64,000 bases of DNA from an uncultured Dysgonomonas sp. GTDB taxonomy: Bacteria; Bacteroidota; Bacteroidia; Bacteroidales; Dysgonomonadaceae. Each line of letters opens with the position of its first letter. Within the stretch, counting starts at the first letter, position 1. This document shows, piece after piece, positions 1-9,355 of this stretch. The DNA is taken from NCBI RefSeq assembly GCF_934668725.1, contig NZ_CAKUOF010000014.1, positions 53,563 to 117,562 on the forward strand, written 5' to 3'. A program made the position numbers and the translations under genes. The notes under the pieces were generated by a model, which saw only the letters and a program-made list of their open reading frames with translations, did no database searches and was not told the origin of the DNA.

Positions 1-1031
1 GCGATTTATTGTATGTTCTTGGATTCTCTGTGTTGGCTATCAGTGCCTATGGATATGGGGTGAGCTGGTTTATGTTGCCATTTCTCTACCTTATATTAGT
101 AGTTTATTTACTTAAGACAAAGAGTATTTCAAAGAAGGCTACCTCTTTCAGTATTTTAATCTCTTTTATATTGATAGTTCCTCTATTGCTGTTTGCCATA
201 TCACTTCTCACAGGAGGCGATCAATATCAAATTGGAAGTATTACCATTACTAAACTCGAAACAGGTAGGCATAATGAAACAACTCTTATGGGAGCCTCTG
301 ATAAGTTCGCTACCTTGCTGTCTTATCTGGGCGATAGTTTCCGGTTGTTTTTTTGGGGGATAGATAATGCCACAATCAATTCATTCTATCCATATGGGGT
401 CTTTTACAATTTGATCTCTTTGCCAATACTTGGAATTGGAATGTATTATGCATATAAAGAAAAATCTTTTTTTAGTATAATCTTTTTTTTCGTTCTGATA
501 TCTTCTATTCCTATCCTTCTTTTGGTCGAACCGTCTATTTGGCGTTGGAATGTATTGTGGTTTCCTCTAATTTATTTTATTGGATATGGTATATTTAAGC
601 TTTGTACAACTAAGCTTCATCGCCGGGTTATATTCAGTATTTATATATTATTGTTTTTAAATTTTATTTATATATATTCTAATAATAAGGGTTTTGTCCC
701 ATTTTATTCAGATAATTACGGAGAGGAATTAAAATTTGCTCAGACATTGGATATTGATAAAGTATATTATCCGGGTAATATGACACAGGCTGAAGCTTTA
801 TTTTATCATCCTATTGATCCTGCTATTTTTGCTAAAACCCGCCAAGATGAAGGTTGGCCTATAAAAGTAACACGCTCATATGATAACGTTGTAATCGGTT
901 TGCCCGACTCTATAGAACCATATCCGCGAACGGCATATGTTGTTCTTACAGAAGATTTAAAATATATAGATCCCTCTAAGTTTAAAATAAGAAAAGGTAA
1001 GTATTATTACTCAGTCATCTGGAATGATTAA
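1..1031 (+). CDS. Membrane glycosyltransferase-like protein, 5'-truncated by window edge
   Basis: The reading frame is open to the first base, so only the C-terminal ~340 residues are present. The visible part has about seven hydrophobic segments (roughly residues 1-215 of the fragment) followed by a soluble ~110-residue tail. This architecture is common in GT39/ArnT-like and Bacteroidota surface-polysaccharide glycosyltransferases, where a multi-span N-terminal catalytic domain ends in a periplasmic domain. The stop codon overlaps the start of the next gene (TAATG), so the two are translationally coupled, and the flippase farther on supports a role in surface-glycan assembly. The catalytic N-terminal motifs lie outside the window, so the family call is an inference; an O-antigen polymerase-like or generic membrane protein is also possible. 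Confidence 0.55.
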   Translation, partial: DLLYVLGFSVLAISAYGYGVSWFMLPFLYLILVVYLLKTKSISKKATSFSILISFILIVPLLLFAISLLTGGDQYQIGSITITKLETGRHNETTLMGASDKFATLLSYLGDSFRLFFWGIDNATINSFYPYGVFYNLISLPILGIGMYYAYKEKSFFSIIFFFVLISSIPILLLVEPSIWRWNVLWFPLIYFIGYGIFKLCTTKLHRRVIFSIYILLFLNFIYIYSNNKGFVPFYSDNYGEELKFAQTLDIDKVYYPGNMTQAEALFYHPIDPAIFAKTRQDEGWPIKVTRSYDNVVIGLPDSIEPYPRTAYVVLTEDLKYIDPSKFKIRKGKYYYSVIWND

Positions 1032-1804
1032 TGGATATCAACAATAAAAATATAGTTATTACAGGTGCATCTTCAGGAATCGGATTATCCCTTCTGAAGA
1101 TGCTTCTTAATTATAAGAATGTGAAAATTATTGCCGTTTCACGTAATGTTGACTCTATTCCTCTTCTTGAAGGAGTGGTTTTCCCATTTTCGGTAGACTT
1201 GAGTAATGAGAAAGGGGTTGATTGTTTATTTGAATATGCACTATCTGTATTTGATAAAATAGATATATTTATTGCTAATGCAGGATATGCTTATTTGGAA
1301 AAATTATCAGACCCTAGCTGGAGACATATCGAAGATATTTTTGCTCTGAATCTATTCTCTCCAATTTATAGTTTAGAGAAATTTGTAGAAGACGATACGC
1401 AGAATTTTAAAAGTTTTGTTTGTACGATTTCGGCAGTAGCTCAAGTGCCATTACCCTATTATTCGTTGTACTGTTCAACTAAAGCGGCTTTACATCAGTT
1501 TATAGAAAGCTATCGGTATGAAGCTCTTGATAATCTGCAGATAACGGCTGTGTATCCTGTCGCTACACGAACTTCTTTCTTTGAGAAAGCAGCGAAACAG
1601 AAACAGCCACCTGTTCCTTTTCTTAGTCAAAGCTCCGATAGAGTAGCAAAAGCTATTATTACAGGAATCAAGAGAGGGAAGAAGAGAGTGTATCCATCTT
1701 TTTTATTCCGAATATTTAATTTCTTAGGACAAAATTTACCTTTTATTTTTTCTTTATATTCGATCTCGGAGAAAAGAAAAGTCGATAAAAATATCCCCTC
1801 TTGA
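1031..1804 (+). CDS. SDR family oxidoreductase
   Basis: A 257-residue short-chain dehydrogenase/reductase, NAD(P)-dependent. The Rossmann cofactor motif TGASSGIG is at about residues 11-18, the NAG motif at ~83-85, and the catalytic YxxxK (YCSTK) at ~147-151 with an upstream Ser in ISAVAQ. Length is normal for a classical SDR. The C-terminus has a hydrophobic stretch (residues ~225-245) that could associate with membrane. The substrate cannot be read from sequence; the position between a membrane glycosyltransferase and a flippase suggests sugar or lipid-linked-intermediate modification, but SDRs in such places are often unassigned. The start overlaps the previous stop by one base. Confidence 0.85.
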   Translation: MDINNKNIVITGASSGIGLSLLKMLLNYKNVKIIAVSRNVDSIPLLEGVVFPFSVDLSNEKGVDCLFEYALSVFDKIDIFIANAGYAYLEKLSDPSWRHIEDIFALNLFSPIYSLEKFVEDDTQNFKSFVCTISAVAQVPLPYYSLYCSTKAALHQFIESYRYEALDNLQITAVYPVATRTSFFEKAAKQKQPPVPFLSQSSDRVAKAIITGIKRGKKRVYPSFLFRIFNFLGQNLPFIFSLYSISEKRKVDKNIPS

Positions 1805-1858
1805 TATATTGACTAAATTTGTAGCCTGTTCATCATAAACTTATTAGAAATAAATAAT

Positions 1859-3331
1859 TTGACAAACCGTAAGTCATATACGCAGATTCTAAAATCGACA
1901 GGTATCTTTGGCGGGTCACAAATCTTTACTATTCTGATTGGTGTTATCCGTAATAAGATTCTAGCTGTTTTATTGGGAACGGCTGGTGTTGGGCTGATTA
2001 GTGTATACCAATCGACATTGGATCTTGTTAAATCAATATCCAGTTTGGGCATCGAAACTACAGGCGTACGTGAGATAGCTGCAGTCTGTGATGATTCGGG
2101 AGAAAGAGATGAACTGCGCTATATTATTTCAATAATTGACCGTTGGGCATTGATTTTCGCGCTGCTGGGCGCTTCTATTTGTTTGCTATTTTGTTATCCG
2201 ATAAGTATGTGGGTGTTTGGTAACTCTTCACATTCGTTTCAGTTCGCATTACTTTCGGTTTGTATGTTTTTTACTATATTGGCTGCAGGACAGGCTGTTG
2301 TTTTACAAGGATTACGGAAAATATCCTATATGGTGAAATCATCCATTGTCTGGAATGTTTGTGGTTTAGTCCTTTCTTTACCCTTGTATTATTTCTATCG
2401 TTTGGATGGCATTGTCCCGGTTTTCATTGTCGTGAGCATAGCCATGTATTTAAGTGCATACTTTTACAGACGAAAAATCGAAATCCAACCGGTGGTTATC
2501 TCTTTTGATCAGTTTAAACGAAAAGGTATCTCGGTTTTACGGATAGGTTTGTTTATTGTTCTGGCTTCTATCTTGACGACTTTGAGCTTCTTTTTGGTAA
2601 GAACTATTCTTACTAAAAATACGGGTTTAGAAGCTGTCGGGCTATTTCAGGCAGCCTGGACTATAACGAATGTGTATTTGATGTTAATCTTGAAATCTAT
2701 GGGGTCTGATTTTTATCCCCGTTTATGTACTATAATTAATGATAATACAAAAACAAGACTTTTAATTAATGAGCAAACCTATATTGTACTGGTAATTGCT
2801 GTTCCTATGATTGTGCTATTGTTGTTATGCTCTAAAATAGTTTTGTCTTTATTATATTCTCCAGAATTTGAAGGGGCATCAACGATACTTGATTGGCAGA
2901 TTCTAGGTACCTTCTTTAAAGTCTTATCGTGGCCGCTTGGCTTCATCCTTTTGGCGAAAGGTAAAGGGCTGATTTATTTTCTTTCAGAGGCTTTATTTCT
3001 TATGGTATATTTGGGTGCTATACACTGTTTATATCCAGTCTGCGGTTTTGAGTCGGTTGGTATATCATATCTGATAGCATACTTTTTATATTTACCTGTT
3101 GTATTTCTTTTGGGGTGTAAATTAAGCAAATTCCAATGGACAATTGATAATATTAAAATAGGATTTGTTAGTTTAATTCTAGTTTTATTAGCTTTCAGTA
3201 TTATTAAATATATTCCAAATTATAGTATCATTGTAGGGATGCTGTTGTTTGTAGTGTCTGTATCATACTCTTTATACAATTTGAATAAAGTATTTCCTTT
3301 GAAATCATTGTTGAATTTCTTTAAGAATTAG
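1859..3331 (+). CDS. Wzx-like polysaccharide/O-antigen flippase (MOP superfamily)
   Basis: A 490-residue, 12-14-span membrane protein of the polysaccharide transport (PST/Wzx) family, which moves undecaprenyl-linked repeat units across the inner membrane. The N-terminus (residues ~1-40: KSYTQILKSTGIFGGSQ followed by a hydrophobic span and VLLGTAGVGLI) is characteristic of Bacteroidota O-antigen translocases. The best start is TTG at 1859; no ATG in the same frame precedes it and the family N-terminus begins there. It follows the SDR gene after 54 bp and closes the polysaccharide part of the window. The repeat unit transported is unknown. Confidence 0.8.
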   Translation: MTNRKSYTQILKSTGIFGGSQIFTILIGVIRNKILAVLLGTAGVGLISVYQSTLDLVKSISSLGIETTGVREIAAVCDDSGERDELRYIISIIDRWALIFALLGASICLLFCYPISMWVFGNSSHSFQFALLSVCMFFTILAAGQAVVLQGLRKISYMVKSSIVWNVCGLVLSLPLYYFYRLDGIVPVFIVVSIAMYLSAYFYRRKIEIQPVVISFDQFKRKGISVLRIGLFIVLASILTTLSFFLVRTILTKNTGLEAVGLFQAAWTITNVYLMLILKSMGSDFYPRLCTIINDNTKTRLLINEQTYIVLVIAVPMIVLLLLCSKIVLSLLYSPEFEGASTILDWQILGTFFKVLSWPLGFILLAKGKGLIYFLSEALFLMVYLGAIHCLYPVCGFESVGISYLIAYFLYLPVVFLLGCKLSKFQWTIDNIKIGFVSLILVLLAFSIIKYIPNYSIIVGMLLFVVSVSYSLYNLNKVFPLKSLLNFFKN

Positions 3332-3417
3332 TATTGATTGAGCGAAAGATTGTAAATTTGTTGAAAATAGATAAAGATAATATGCTAAAACATTCAATCG
3401 GGAGTGTGACAAAAAAT

Positions 3418-5364
3418 ATGATCCGTAATTTTATATTACTAGGATCAGGAATAATAGTTCTTTCATGTGCCAGTATAGGATCTCCTTCGGGTGGAGATTA
3501 TGATTTTGATCCTCCCAAGGTTGTTTCTTCCAGACCTGCTCCTAATGCTACATTTGTAAAAAGTGGTAAAGTAGAAATAGTATTTGATGAACTAGTACAG
3601 ATTGAAAAGCCTATGGAGAAGGTTATCGTAACACCTCCACAAAGAAATTTTCCGATTATAAGAGCCCAAAATAATAAGGTTATAGTGGAATTAAAAGATA
3701 CTTTAATTGCCAATACAACTTATACTATCGATTTTACTGACGCTATTGTCGATAATAATGAAAAAAATGCACTGGAAGATTTTGCATTATCTTTTTCTAC
3801 AGGAGCTGTAGTCGATACTCTTTCTATTTCGGGAAAAGTACTGGCGGCAGATAATTTAGAGCCTGTTTCGGGTATTTATGTTGGTATACACTCTAATTTA
3901 TCGGATACTGCATTTACAAAGTTACCATTTGACCGTATATCCAGAACTAATGAGTTGGGGAAATTTTCGATTAAAGGTATAGCTCCCGGAGAATATAAAA
4001 TTTATGCATTGGACGATGTCAATAGAGATTACAAGTATGATAATCCATCGGAGGCCATTGCTTTTTTAGATAGAATTATTGTTCCTTCTGTAGAAGCGGC
4101 TGTTCGTCAGGATAGTGTATTTAACTTGAAAGATTTAAGTTTTGATACTATCCGTACGGTTCATTATACAAAATTTCTTCCTGATGATATTATATTGAGA
4201 TCCTTTACTTCAGACTTTAGAAGACAATATTTACAGAAGTATGAGCGCTTGACAGAGGATGTGATGTCTATCTATTTTGGTGCGCCGACTGCTATGCCTA
4301 AAGTGGAGGCTTTGGATATACCGATGCCTATAACCGACTGGTCAGTTCTTGAGAGAACGGCCGGTAATGACACGCTAAAGTTCTGGATAACAGAAAAGGC
4401 TATTGCCGCAATGGATACACTAACCTTGAAAGTGTCGTATAATATGACAGATTCATTAAATAAACTTCAACCTGTAACCGATACATTAAACTTTGTTATC
4501 CGTAATAAGAGAAAGGAAAAAGATGATAAGAAAAAAAATAAAGATGAACAAATTACTTTCCTTACTCTCAAGACAGATATAGCCCAGTCTTTTGATGTAT
4601 ATAAGGATATTGATATTGAATTTGATTATCCGGTTAAGGATTTTGAAAAGAGTAAAATTATTGTGCAATATCAAGCTGATTCAACATATTTGAATGTTGA
4701 CTATCTTTTGGAAAAAGATTCTCTTAATCCACGTAAATATCGTATACAAAATAAATGGATTCCGGGAGGGCAGTATAAGTTTGCTGTAGATTCGGCAACT
4801 CTGCATAGTTATACTGGGCTGTGGAACGATAAGCTCGAAGTTCCATTTAAAGTGAAGAAATTAGATCAATATGGTTCGTTGGATATTAATATTTATAACT
4901 TACCGGATAGTATGCCGGCTTTTGTTGAACTTCTCGATAAATCAGATAAACCGGTATACCGTGCAACGGTGAAAAACGATGTTGCATCTTTTGTATATTT
5001 GAATCCGGGTATATACTATGCACGAATTATATTGGATGCCAACGGAAATGGAAGATGGGATCCCGGTGATTATTCGGAAATGAGAGAGCCGGAAATGGTA
5101 ATTTATTATCCGAAGACTTTCGAAATAAGGGAGTTTTGGGATATTACTGAGGACTGGGATCTGGAAGCACAGCCTTTAGATAAACAGAAGCCGTTGGATA
5201 TAACCAAAAATAAACCCAAAGACGATGAGAAACGAAAGAAAATGATGGAGCGTAGAGATGCACAAAATGCAAAGAGAGACTCTCAACGTAATTCGAACAC
5301 GACAAATGGGATGAATAATAATAGGCAGTATCCAAATAATCAGAATGTAGGAAATAGATATTGA
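3418..5364 (+). CDS. Ig-like domain (Big_5) lipoprotein
   Basis: An exported lipoprotein of about 648 residues. I prefer the ATG at 3418: it gives a short lipoprotein signal (MIRN, a hydrophobic core, then VLSC lipobox). The frame is open back to 3334, and an ATG at 3382 is a less compact alternative. Residues ~25-130 (DPPKVVSSRPAPNAT... TTYTIDFTDAIVD... FALSFSTG) match the bacterial Ig-like/SbsA fold Big_5; a carboxypeptidase-regulatory-like segment follows (residues ~135-220, ending near GEYKIYALDDVNRDYKYD). The C-terminal ~50 residues are very polar, rich in K, D and N. The family is widespread in Bacteroidota as a surface or periplasmic protein of unknown job. The DUF3108 gene downstream probably shares its transcript. 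Confidence 0.75.
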   Translation: MIRNFILLGSGIIVLSCASIGSPSGGDYDFDPPKVVSSRPAPNATFVKSGKVEIVFDELVQIEKPMEKVIVTPPQRNFPIIRAQNNKVIVELKDTLIANTTYTIDFTDAIVDNNEKNALEDFALSFSTGAVVDTLSISGKVLAADNLEPVSGIYVGIHSNLSDTAFTKLPFDRISRTNELGKFSIKGIAPGEYKIYALDDVNRDYKYDNPSEAIAFLDRIIVPSVEAAVRQDSVFNLKDLSFDTIRTVHYTKFLPDDIILRSFTSDFRRQYLQKYERLTEDVMSIYFGAPTAMPKVEALDIPMPITDWSVLERTAGNDTLKFWITEKAIAAMDTLTLKVSYNMTDSLNKLQPVTDTLNFVIRNKRKEKDDKKKNKDEQITFLTLKTDIAQSFDVYKDIDIEFDYPVKDFEKSKIIVQYQADSTYLNVDYLLEKDSLNPRKYRIQNKWIPGGQYKFAVDSATLHSYTGLWNDKLEVPFKVKKLDQYGSLDINIYNLPDSMPAFVELLDKSDKPVYRATVKNDVASFVYLNPGIYYARIILDANGNGRWDPGDYSEMREPEMVIYYPKTFEIREFWDITEDWDLEAQPLDKQKPLDITKNKPKDDEKRKKMMERRDAQNAKRDSQRNSNTTNGMNNNRQYPNNQNVGNRY

Positions 5365-5393
5365 AAGTAGAAATAGAATTTTAGAATAGACAT

Positions 5394-6215
5394 ATGAATA
5401 AATTATTAAATAATCTGATCGCTTTTATATTCATGTCTTTATTGACAATAGGAAGTGTATCGTCGCAATGCAGTGTTGATAATAAATATTTTCAAGCAGG
5501 CGAACAATTAAGTTATGATCTTTATATAAAATTTGCAGCTACAATTAAAGGTGGGTATGCAACCATGTCTACGCAAAATGTAAAATATGAGGGAAAAGAT
5601 GCTTATAAGATGACTCTGATTTCTGAGTCGCAAGGATTTGCCCGTAAAGTATTTGAATTAAGTGACACTTTGGCTTGTTACACCACAAAGGGAGTATTAC
5701 CGTTGGCATATTTTAAGGATGCCCATGAGGGAGGAGATTATACAAAGGAACGTTTGACCTATTCGTATCCCGGAGGCAATGATGTAAGAATACGTGCTAT
5801 CAGATATAAAAATGGAGATTTTAAATTTGATGAGACGCTTAATTTTTCAGGCTGTACATACGATTTAATGAGTGTGCTTTTTTATGCTCGCACATTAAAC
5901 TATCCTCAAATGACGATTGGCAAAGAAACAAAAGTCAATTTTGTAACAGGAAAGTCAAAAGTCAGTATGCGAATTGTATATAACGGAAAAGAATCTGTAA
6001 AGGCTAACGATAATAAAAAATATAATTGTATGAAGTTGACTTTGTACATTCAAGATGATGCTTTTGATGGAGGCAAAGAGGCAATGAAGGTATATATAAC
6101 AGACGATGATAACCGTATGCCTGTTAAATTGGAAACGAAATTAAAGGTTGGTTCTACCCGTGCCGTATTGAAAAGTTACAAAGGTGTTAAGCACCCTGTA
6201 AATATTGTAAAATAA
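5394..6215 (+). CDS. DUF3108 domain protein, exported
   Basis: A 273-residue protein with an N-terminal signal peptide (hydrophobic residues ~9-24, ending SVSSQC). The mature part (GEQLSYDLYIKFAATIKGG, then TLISESQG and the KERLTYSYPGG region) matches DUF3108, a beta-rich periplasmic family, often in Bacteroidota next to the Big_5 lipoprotein just upstream, as here (29 bp apart). No catalytic residues are known. The Cys at ~25 could be lipidated, but the preceding residues (VSSQC) are a poor lipobox, so a soluble periplasmic location is as likely. Confidence 0.75.
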   Translation: MNKLLNNLIAFIFMSLLTIGSVSSQCSVDNKYFQAGEQLSYDLYIKFAATIKGGYATMSTQNVKYEGKDAYKMTLISESQGFARKVFELSDTLACYTTKGVLPLAYFKDAHEGGDYTKERLTYSYPGGNDVRIRAIRYKNGDFKFDETLNFSGCTYDLMSVLFYARTLNYPQMTIGKETKVNFVTGKSKVSMRIVYNGKESVKANDNKKYNCMKLTLYIQDDAFDGGKEAMKVYITDDDNRMPVKLETKLKVGSTRAVLKSYKGVKHPVNIVK

Positions 6216-6279
6216 GCTAATCTTGATTTTTAGAGCTTTATCAATTTTTTATTTATAGAAAAAAGTCGTAAAAAAGTTC

Positions 6280-6287
6280 TATCTTTG
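6280..6287 (+). promoter_or_regulatory. -7 box of ahcY promoter
   Basis: TATCTTTG fits the Bacteroidota -7 consensus TAnnTTTG, 37 bp before the ahcY start. No clear TTG -33 box is at the usual distance, so the call rests on one element. Confidence 0.4.
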
Positions 6288-6323
6288 CCAAGAATACATT
6301 AATAATAAGAACAATAACAATTT

Positions 6324-7742
6324 ATGTCAAAAGAATTATTGCCCAATCTACCTTATTTGGTTGCCGACATTAGTCTGGCCGATTTCGGTAGAAAAGAAAT
6401 AGAGATAGGCGAACATGAGATGCCCGGTTTAATGGCTCTTCGTAAAAAATATGGAGATTCTAAACCTTTGAAAGGTGCCCGTATTATGGGATCTCTTCAC
6501 ATGACTATTCAAACAGCTGTTTTGATCGAAACATTGACAACATTGGGTGCTGACGTACGCTGGTGTAGTTGTAACATATTTTCAACACAAGACCATGCTG
6601 CTGCTGCAATAGCTGCTGCCGGTGTTCCTGTATTTGCTTGGAAAGGCGAAACATTGGAAGAATACTGGTGGTGTACTGAGCAGGCTCTTAACTTCCCTGG
6701 AGGAAAAGGACCAAACCTTATCGTTGATGATGGGGGTGATGCTACCTTATTGATTCATTGGGGGTACAAAGCCGAAAAGGATGCTAAAACAATAGATCGT
6801 AAAGGCGGAAATCATGAAGAACAAGTTATTCTTGATACTCTTAACAAGATATTGAAAGAAGACAACCAGAGATGGCATCGTACGGTAGCTGATTGGAAAG
6901 GGGTTTCGGAAGAAACTACAACAGGAGTACACCGTCTTTATCAAATGATGGAGCGTGGCGAATTGTTGATTCCTGCTATTAATGTGAATGATTCGGTTAC
7001 AAAATCAAAATTTGATAACCTATACGGATGTCGTGAATCATTGGCTGATGGGATCAAACGTGCTACGGATGTAATGATTGCAGGAAAAGTTGCTGTTGTT
7101 GCCGGTTATGGCGATGTTGGTAAAGGCTGTGCACATTCATTGCGTTCATACGGAGCTCGTGTAATCGTTACAGAAATAGATCCTATCTGTGCGCTGCAAG
7201 CAGCAATGGAGGGTTTCGAAGTGACAACTATGGAAGAAGCCGTAAAAGAAGGTAATATCTATGTAACTACTACAGGTAATAAAGATATTATAACAATAGA
7301 TCACATGAAAGCGATGAAAGATCAGGCTATCGTGTGTAATATCGGTCACTTCGACAATGAGATACAGGTCGATAAGCTCGTTAGCTTTGCAGGTATCAAG
7401 CATACAAATATCAAACCTCAGGTCGATAAATATACATTCCCTGCAGGTAACTCTATTTTCTTATTAGCAGAAGGGCGTTTGGTGAATTTAGGCTGTGCTA
7501 CAGGTCACCCTTCATTTGTAATGAGTAATTCATTTACAAACCAAACATTGGCTCAAATCGAATTGTGGCAAAAAGATTATGCGGTAGGCGTGTATCGTTT
7601 GCCTAAACATTTGGATGAAGAAGTTGCACGTTTACACTTGGATCAAATCGGGGTGAAACTGACCAAACTTACTCCTGAGCAAGCTGCTTATTTGGATGTG
7701 CCGGTAGATGGTCCCTTCAAAGCAGATCACTATAGATATTAA
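6324..7742 (+). CDS. ahcY: Adenosylhomocysteinase
   Basis: Cytosolic S-adenosyl-L-homocysteine hydrolase, 472 residues, the normal length for the bacterial enzyme. It splits SAH into adenosine and homocysteine, removing the product inhibitor of SAM-dependent methyltransferases. Diagnostic sequence: [13 protein letters not shown] near residue 57, the NAD-binding GYGDVGKG at ~260-267 followed by an acidic residue that binds the ribose (VTEIDP), and the C-terminal KADHYRY. The gene is monocistronic: a likely -7 box lies upstream and a strong terminator directly downstream. Nothing looks altered. Confidence 0.98.
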   Translation: MSKELLPNLPYLVADISLADFGRKEIEIGEHEMPGLMALRKKYGDSKPLKGARIMGSLHMTIQTAVLIETLTTLGADVRWCSCNIFSTQDHAAAAIAAAGVPVFAWKGETLEEYWWCTEQALNFPGGKGPNLIVDDGGDATLLIHWGYKAEKDAKTIDRKGGNHEEQVILDTLNKILKEDNQRWHRTVADWKGVSEETTTGVHRLYQMMERGELLIPAINVNDSVTKSKFDNLYGCRESLADGIKRATDVMIAGKVAVVAGYGDVGKGCAHSLRSYGARVIVTEIDPICALQAAMEGFEVTTMEEAVKEGNIYVTTTGNKDIITIDHMKAMKDQAIVCNIGHFDNEIQVDKLVSFAGIKHTNIKPQVDKYTFPAGNSIFLLAEGRLVNLGCATGHPSFVMSNSFTNQTLAQIELWQKDYAVGVYRLPKHLDEEVARLHLDQIGVKLTKLTPEQAAYLDVPVDGPFKADHYRY

Positions 7743-7763
7743 TAATCTATAACTCTCATATAT

Positions 7764-7803
7764 AAAGCCTTCGGATTAAATATAATCCGAAGGCTTTTAT
7801 TTT
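7764..7803 (+). terminator. ahcY rho-independent terminator
   Basis: A perfect 15-bp stem (AAAGCCTTCGGATTA and its complement) with an AATA loop, followed by TTTTATTTT, 22 bp after the ahcY stop. Confidence 0.9.
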
Positions 7804-7812
7804 GTAAATTAG

Positions 7813-7820
7813 TACATTTG
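7813..7820 (+). promoter_or_regulatory. -7 box before the DUF488 gene
   Basis: TACATTTG fits TAnnTTTG and lies just after the ahcY terminator, 28 bp before the next start codon. No -33 box is evident. Confidence 0.4.
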
Positions 7821-7847
7821 TTAGACTTGAATTAATTTATCTGGATT

Positions 7848-8216
7848 ATGACATCAATTAAAATTAAACGGGTTTATGAAGATTTTGAAGAAAGTGATGG
7901 TTACCGAATTTTAGTTGACCGTTTATGGCCAAGAGGTATGAAAAAAGAAAATCTTCATTATGATATTTGGGCAAAAGATATAACACCTTCAACAGCACTT
8001 CGTAAATGGTATCACCAAGATTTAGATGAAAATTGGGATACTTTTGTTTCAGCTTATCAGAGGGAGTTGAGTAATATGCCTAATATGGATACTTATGTTG
8101 ATGAGATAAAAAAGCACCCTGTTGTGACTCTATTGTATGCATCTAAAGATCCGACACATAATCATGCTATGGTCTTAAAGAACTATATGGAGACCCTTTT
8201 AAAGTCTGTGAGGTAA
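7848..8216 (+). CDS. DUF488 family protein (YeaO-like)
   Basis: A 122-residue soluble protein. The signature RILVDRLWPRGMKKE (residues ~20-34), WAKDITPSTALRKWY (~43-57) and a C-terminal strand-turn with VTLLYASKDPTHNHA define the DUF488/YeaO family. The biochemical role is not established; members are small, conserved and often monocistronic. A -7 box upstream and a terminator downstream make it a single-gene unit. Confidence 0.85.
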   Translation: MTSIKIKRVYEDFEESDGYRILVDRLWPRGMKKENLHYDIWAKDITPSTALRKWYHQDLDENWDTFVSAYQRELSNMPNMDTYVDEIKKHPVVTLLYASKDPTHNHAMVLKNYMETLLKSVR

Positions 8217-8240
8217 GAGGAGGGGTAAAGTGGGTATTTA

Positions 8241-8277
8241 AAATAAGGAAGTTTAAAGCTTCCTTATTTTGTTTTTG
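8241..8277 (+). terminator. Terminator of the DUF488 gene
   Basis: An 11-bp stem (AAATAAGGAAG and its complement) with a 7-nt loop, followed by TTTTGTTTTTG. Confidence 0.8.
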
Positions 8278-8495
8278 TATGATAGGTATCACACTTTTCA
8301 TATTGTTTAATTTAACATAATTGTGTTAGGGTATAGTGTGCTATTCTAACTCTTTATTTTTCAAGAATTCTTACTGTATGAAGTATGATATGTCGTGTTT
8401 TCTTATTGTTTATTGTATGATATATAATAAATTGTATTTCAAATATTTAACTTTGAATTTTTCTGTTTTGCTGTTTTTGTAATCAACTTCTTTTG

Positions 8496-8503
8496 TATAT
8501 TTG
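8496..8503 (+). promoter_or_regulatory. -7 box of the Nudix-regulator promoter
   Basis: TATATTTG matches TAnnTTTG, 45 bp before the start codon at 8548. A TTTG at 8476-8479 is closer (16 nt) than the usual 19-21 nt, so the -33 is uncertain. Confidence 0.5.
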
Positions 8504-8547
8504 CTCACAGCTAATCCTATTGATCCAGTTTAAGTTCAAGATATACC

Positions 8548-9273
8548 ATGAAGCCTAATTTTATACATACCTATGTTTCTGTTGATTGTGTTGTCTTCGG
8601 TTTTGATGACGAGCAACTGAATATTCTCTTAGTTCAGCGTAACAACATAGAAGAGAATGATCCCAAAAGATTAAAACTTCCTGGTAGTCTTATTTTTGAT
8701 AACGAAGATGTAGATGATGCTGCTTCTCGTGTTTTATATGAACTTACGGGTATAAAGCGTATGACGCTAAAGCAGTTCAGATGTTTTGCAGCACCGGATA
8801 GAGCAAGTAACCCAAAAGACATCAAATGGTTGGATCAAGCATATAAACCCGATATTGACAGGCTTATCACGGTAGCCTATTTTTCACTTTGTAAAATTGG
8901 ACGAAAACTAAATGTCAGCAATATAAGTAAATATAAGGCAGTAGAGTGGTGTCCTTTGAGTGATCTACCGATCATGCCATTTGATCATAATAAAATTGTT
9001 GAGGCTTCTTTAATTGATATTCGTCGATGGATTGAGACGGATCCGGTTATAGTATTTGATTTATTGCCGCAGAAATTTACGATTAGTCAATTGCATCGTC
9101 TTTACGAATCAATCTATAATAAGAAAATAGATATTCGCAATTTCCATAAGAAAGTAGCTACTATGACGTATGTATTACCTTTAGCTGAAAAGCAATCGGG
9201 AGTGTCACATCGTGCAGCCCGTTACTATAAATTTGATAAAAAAGCATACAATCGCTTAAAAACAAGTATTTAA
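8548..9273 (+). CDS. Nudix-type transcriptional regulator (NrtR-like; AraR/XylR subgroup)
   Basis: A 241-residue protein with an N-terminal Nudix fold (residues ~5-150) and a C-terminal winged-helix-like domain (~160-241, with QKFTISQLHRLYESIYNK and FHKKV). In Bacteroidota, regulators of this build control pentose catabolism and use the Nudix domain as a ligand sensor. The Nudix box is degenerate: in GSLIFDNEDVDDAASRVLYE and the following LTGI, the catalytic REUxEE Glu residues are largely lost (RVLYEL). That argues for sensing, not hydrolysis. It lies 82 bp upstream of xylB on the same strand, so D-xylose, xylulose or a phosphorylated derivative is the likely effector (inference). Confidence 0.8.
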   Translation: MKPNFIHTYVSVDCVVFGFDDEQLNILLVQRNNIEENDPKRLKLPGSLIFDNEDVDDAASRVLYELTGIKRMTLKQFRCFAAPDRASNPKDIKWLDQAYKPDIDRLITVAYFSLCKIGRKLNVSNISKYKAVEWCPLSDLPIMPFDHNKIVEASLIDIRRWIETDPVIVFDLLPQKFTISQLHRLYESIYNKKIDIRNFHKKVATMTYVLPLAEKQSGVSHRAARYYKFDKKAYNRLKTSI

Positions 9274-9292
9274 GCTTATTAACCAATCTTAC

Positions 9293-9310
9293 TTATTTAA
9301 TACTAAATAA
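9293..9310. promoter_or_regulatory. Candidate operator upstream of xylB
   Basis: A perfect inverted repeat, TTATTTA-ATAC-TAAATAA, lies in the 82-bp gap between the Nudix regulator and xylB. Symmetry and position fit a binding site for the neighbouring regulator, but the sequence is all A/T apart from one C, so chance symmetry is possible. Confidence 0.35.
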
Positions 9311-9355
9311 ATAAACTGGTCTTTGACCTTAATAACCATAAAACACATAAATCTT

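Larger units (their letters stand above)
8217..8547. other. Intergenic spacer, DUF488 to Nudix regulator
   Basis: This 331-bp AT-rich stretch holds the DUF488 terminator, a 10-bp palindrome AAGAATTCTT at 8363-8372 that could be an operator, and a -7 box at 8496-8503. I see no gene in it. Confidence 0.6.

Noticed and set aside
1813..2052. Antisense ORF over the flippase gene, and many similar antisense ORFs elsewhere
   Set aside because: Shadow frames of well-supported genes with no independent signals.
9323..9355. TTG start of xylulokinase 11 codons upstream
   Set aside because: FGGY kinases start directly before the GYDIGSSS motif; the ATG at 9356 does this.
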